Assembly: GCA_041687295.1 (NCBI GenBank)
Contig: JAWLCG010000098.1
Coordinates: 1 to 13,914 of the forward strand
Direction of reading: 5' to 3'
Source of the DNA: JAWLCG01 sp041687295
Lineage (GTDB): Bacteria > Planctomycetota > Phycisphaerae > SM23-33 > FEN-1343
DNA length: 13,914 nt
Shown: one piece after another, positions 11,510 to 13,914 of the stretch
Layout: every line of letters starts with the position of its first letter
Position numbering within the stretch: position 1 is the stretch's first letter
Notes under the pieces: model-generated
What the model saw: only the letters and a program-made list of their open reading frames with translations
Told to the model about the DNA's origin: nothing
The model's database searches: none
Translations under genes and position numbers: made by a program

Positions 11510-13858
11510 ATGGAGACCGCCCCCGCCATCGTCCCCCAGCCGCGAGAGATGACCCTCGCCGCCGGCCAGTTCAACGCCCGCAGCGCCCGCTGGCAGCTGA
11601 GCCCGCAGGCCGGCAGCCATCGGGCCATCGCCCATAAGCTGGCGACGCTGCGCCTCCGCCCGGACAGCCAGGGCCGGCCCGGCTGGGCCCTGACGGCCGG
11701 CGACGCCCCGGCCATCGCGGCCCCCGAAAAGCCCCAGGGTTACGCCCTGACCATTACGCCGACGGGCCTGGCCCTGGCCGGCGCCGACGCCGACGGGCTG
11801 TTCTGGGGCCTGGTCACCCTCGAACAGCTGCTCGAGCAGGCCACCGACGACGCCCGCAGCCTGCCCGCCCTGGAAATCCGCGACTGGCCCGAGGTGCTGC
11901 TCCGCGGCCATCACGACGACGTCTCCCGCAAGCAGATCTCCAAACTCGAGGACTTCAAGCGGATCGTCCGCCTGCTCAGCCGCTACAAGCTCAACGTCTA
12001 CACGCCCTACATGGAGGACGTGCTGCACCTGGAGAGCTTCCCGGACATCGGCGAGGGGCGCGGCAAGCTGATGCCCGACGAGGTGGCCGAGCTGCACGCC
12101 GAGGCCGCCCTGCACAACGTCCAGATCATGCCCACCTTCTCGCTGGCCGGCCACCAGGAAAACCTGCTGACCCTGCCCCGCTACCGCCACCTCGCCGCCA
12201 AGACCTTTCAGCCGCCCAGCAGCCTCGACTCGGCCAACCCGGCCGTGCGCGAGTACCTGGCCCAGGCCATCGACGACGTGTGCAGGATGTTCGCCGGCAA
12301 ATACTTCCACATGGCCTTCGACGAGGTCATCGGCCTGGACGAGGAGCGGTTCTTCACCCACGCCAACTGGTGCGCCGAGCAGCTGGTCGCCCACGGCAAG
12401 ACGCCGGTGATGTGGGTCGACATGGTCTACAACCACTACGGCTACGACAAGATCCACCGGCTCCACCCGGCCATTATCGCGGTGAACTGGCAGTACGGCG
12501 GGCGAACCAACGAGGGGCGCGTCAAGCACCATGACGAACTGGTCGCCCAGGGCCGGCCCGTGTGGGGCCTGGCCGGCTACAGCAACTGGTGCGCGTTCCT
12601 GCCCAAGAGCCGCTCCACCTACGCCCACTTCGCCCAGTGGATGGCCCAGCTGGAGCGGACGCCCACCGCGTCGCTGATGTGCTCGATGTGGGGCGACAAC
12701 GGCTACGAGAACCACCGCGACCTCACCTGGAACCTCTACGCCTCCTTCGGCGAGCACACCTGGAGCGGCCCCGCCGCCGCCATGGACAGCTTCGAGGCCC
12801 GCTTCCAGACCACCTTCTACGGCCTGGAACTGCCCGAGCTGACCGAGCACGTCTACGCCCTGCCCGAGAGGCTGAGCCTGGCGCCCAATCAGTACTGGAA
12901 GCTCCACCGCCTCGGCGCCGTAGGGATGCTCCGCTTCGTCCACAGCCAGCCCGAGCTGGGCGCGAAGCTCGCCGACGACCGCCGGCAGCTCCAGGCCGCC
13001 CTGGAGGCCCTCGACGGCCTGCGGGCCAAGGTGAAGAAGGAGAAGCGCCACCTCGACCACGTCGAGAGCGCCCTGCGGCGGACACTGTCGGTGGTCAACC
13101 GCCTGGCCCTGGCGTACCGCCAGCTCGAAGGCCTCACCGGACCGGCCCTGAAGGCGGCGGCCCGGGAGATCCTCCGCGAGCTGCAGCAGACCCGCAGGGT
13201 CTACGCCGCCAGCTGGCTGGCCACCAATCGGCCTGAGAACCTGGAGGTCTCGCTGGCCGTCTTTGATGAGGTGGCCGAGAGCTACCGCACCCTGGGCCGC
13301 AAGGTGCCTGCCGTCGGGCCCAAGGGGCGCTATACGCCGCTGGCGCTGCCCTACAACGCCAACCACGTCGAGATCGGCTCGCTGCCGGTCGGGCCGGCCC
13401 TGGTCAACGGCGTGCCCTTCCAGTTCGCCCCCCTGCAGGGCCAGACGCACCTGGCCCTGCAGGGCCCGGGCCAGTCGCTGCGCCTGCAACTGGCGGGCGA
13501 GCCGGTCAACGACCTGCACCTGATCGTCTCGCTGCAGAGCCCCGCCGACAAGCAGCCCCTCCCGGCCGTGCGGGCCGAGCTGCGACGCGACGGGCGGTGC
13601 GTCTGGACCGAAGACCTGCTGGCCATCCGCCACCTGTGCGACTGGTGGGCCATCCGCGGCGAGCACATCTGGGCCGGCGGCGGCTTCGCCTACGTCGACC
13701 CGATGCGCGTCCGCTACGGCCTCAAGACCAACACCTACTACGCGGTGACGCACCTGGCGAACTTCCCCTGGGTGGGCCGAATCCGCGCCGACGAGCTGGT
13801 CCTGACCATGCTCAGCGACCGCGAGATGCAGCTGTTCGCCCTCACCGTCGAGTCGTAG
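11510..13858 (+). CDS. GH20-like beta-N-acetylhexosaminidase
   Basis: A 782-residue protein with the layout of family 20 glycosidases, which remove terminal GlcNAc or GalNAc by substrate-assisted catalysis. An N-terminal GH20b domain (IVPQPREMTLAAGQF, residues 7-21, to about 125) leads into a TIM barrel (about 128-430) with FKRIVRLLSRYKLNVYTPY (149-167), MPTFSLAGHQENL (207-219), the acid pair Asp271-Glu272 in FHMAFDEV (usual HxGGDE), MWVDMV (301-306) and CSMWGDNGYENH (391-402). A helical segment rich in Lys, Arg and Glu (about 480-595) and a beta-rich C-terminal domain (about 600-782) follow. No signal peptide, so cytosolic. ATG 11510 has AGAGGA 5 nt upstream. It is 174 bp behind the DUF6786 gene in the same direction. 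Altered active-site glycines leave the exact substrate open. Confidence 0.82.
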   Translation: METAPAIVPQPREMTLAAGQFNARSARWQLSPQAGSHRAIAHKLATLRLRPDSQGRPGWALTAGDAPAIAAPEKPQGYALTITPTGLALAGADADGLFWGLVTLEQLLEQATDDARSLPALEIRDWPEVLLRGHHDDVSRKQISKLEDFKRIVRLLSRYKLNVYTPYMEDVLHLESFPDIGEGRGKLMPDEVAELHAEAALHNVQIMPTFSLAGHQENLLTLPRYRHLAAKTFQPPSSLDSANPAVREYLAQAIDDVCRMFAGKYFHMAFDEVIGLDEERFFTHANWCAEQLVAHGKTPVMWVDMVYNHYGYDKIHRLHPAIIAVNWQYGGRTNEGRVKHHDELVAQGRPVWGLAGYSNWCAFLPKSRSTYAHFAQWMAQLERTPTASLMCSMWGDNGYENHRDLTWNLYASFGEHTWSGPAAAMDSFEARFQTTFYGLELPELTEHVYALPERLSLAPNQYWKLHRLGAVGMLRFVHSQPELGAKLADDRRQLQAALEALDGLRAKVKKEKRHLDHVESALRRTLSVVNRLALAYRQLEGLTGPALKAAAREILRELQQTRRVYAASWLATNRPENLEVSLAVFDEVAESYRTLGRKVPAVGPKGRYTPLALPYNANHVEIGSLPVGPALVNGVPFQFAPLQGQTHLALQGPGQSLRLQLAGEPVNDLHLIVSLQSPADKQPLPAVRAELRRDGRCVWTEDLLAIRHLCDWWAIRGEHIWAGGGFAYVDPMRVRYGLKTNTYYAVTHLANFPWVGRIRADELVLTMLSDREMQLFALTVES

Positions 13859-13873
13859 GGCGGAACCTGGGCC

Positions 13874-13911
13874 GTATGGAGTGCGGCGGCTGTGACGCCG
13901 CTTTGGCTGGT
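13874..13911 (+). repeat. 38-bp palindromic repeat, right copy
   Basis: Same orientation as 259-296, differing at two loop bases. It begins 16 bp after the GH20-like stop, and its hairpin GCGGCG/CGCCGC is followed by TTT, so it could act as a weak terminator for that gene. Confidence 0.8.
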
Positions 13912-13914
13912 TCT

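Noticed and set aside
11489..13753. 754-residue minus-strand open frame
   Set aside because: Antisense to the GH20-like gene, whose sense frame has domains, a ribosome site and family motifs.

Overview
The window is very GC-rich, with seven complete protein genes, GC-ending codons, and gaps full of palindromic repeats. GC content, repeat style and gene content (several glycosidases, a DUF6786 protein, SAM-hydroxide adenosyltransferase, LysM lipoprotein) point to a planctomycete or similar environmental bacterium. No marker gene fixes the taxonomy, so this is an inference. I found no tRNA, rRNA, CRISPR array or transposase gene.

Layout. Positions 1-487 hold no convincing gene, but carry a sigma70-like promoter pointing off the left edge and a repeat that recurs at the right edge. 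Minus-strand genes follow in transcription order from about 5300 to 488: a SAM-hydroxide adenosyltransferase (4491-5300), bioA (2744-4099), bioD (1688-2509) and a family 4 glycosyltransferase (488-1597). Gaps of 391 and 234 bp flank bioA and are filled with repeats; a strong hairpin ends bioD. A LysM lipoprotein (5517-5930) diverges from the SAM enzyme and ends at a clear intrinsic terminator. Positions 5991-6767 contain only repeats. A cytosolic GH38 alpha-mannosidase (6768-9845, minus) then diverges from a DUF6786 protein (10199-11335) and a GH20-like hexosaminidase (11510-13858).

Function. BioA and BioD catalyse consecutive steps of biotin synthesis; bioB, bioF and the pimeloyl genes lie elsewhere. 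BioA resembles the Bacillus subtilis, lysine-using form more than the SAM-using E. coli form. GH38, DUF6786 and GH20-like proteins all lack signal peptides, suggesting an intracellular set that trims imported mannose- and hexosamine-containing oligosaccharides.

The least ordinary part is the noncoding DNA. At least eight families of short palindromic repeats alternate between the genes, including a MITE-like element with 36-bp terminal inverted repeats in front of bioA and a nested inverted repeat of about 220 bp at 6190-6408. In both divergent gene pairs the repeats lie between the two predicted core promoters.
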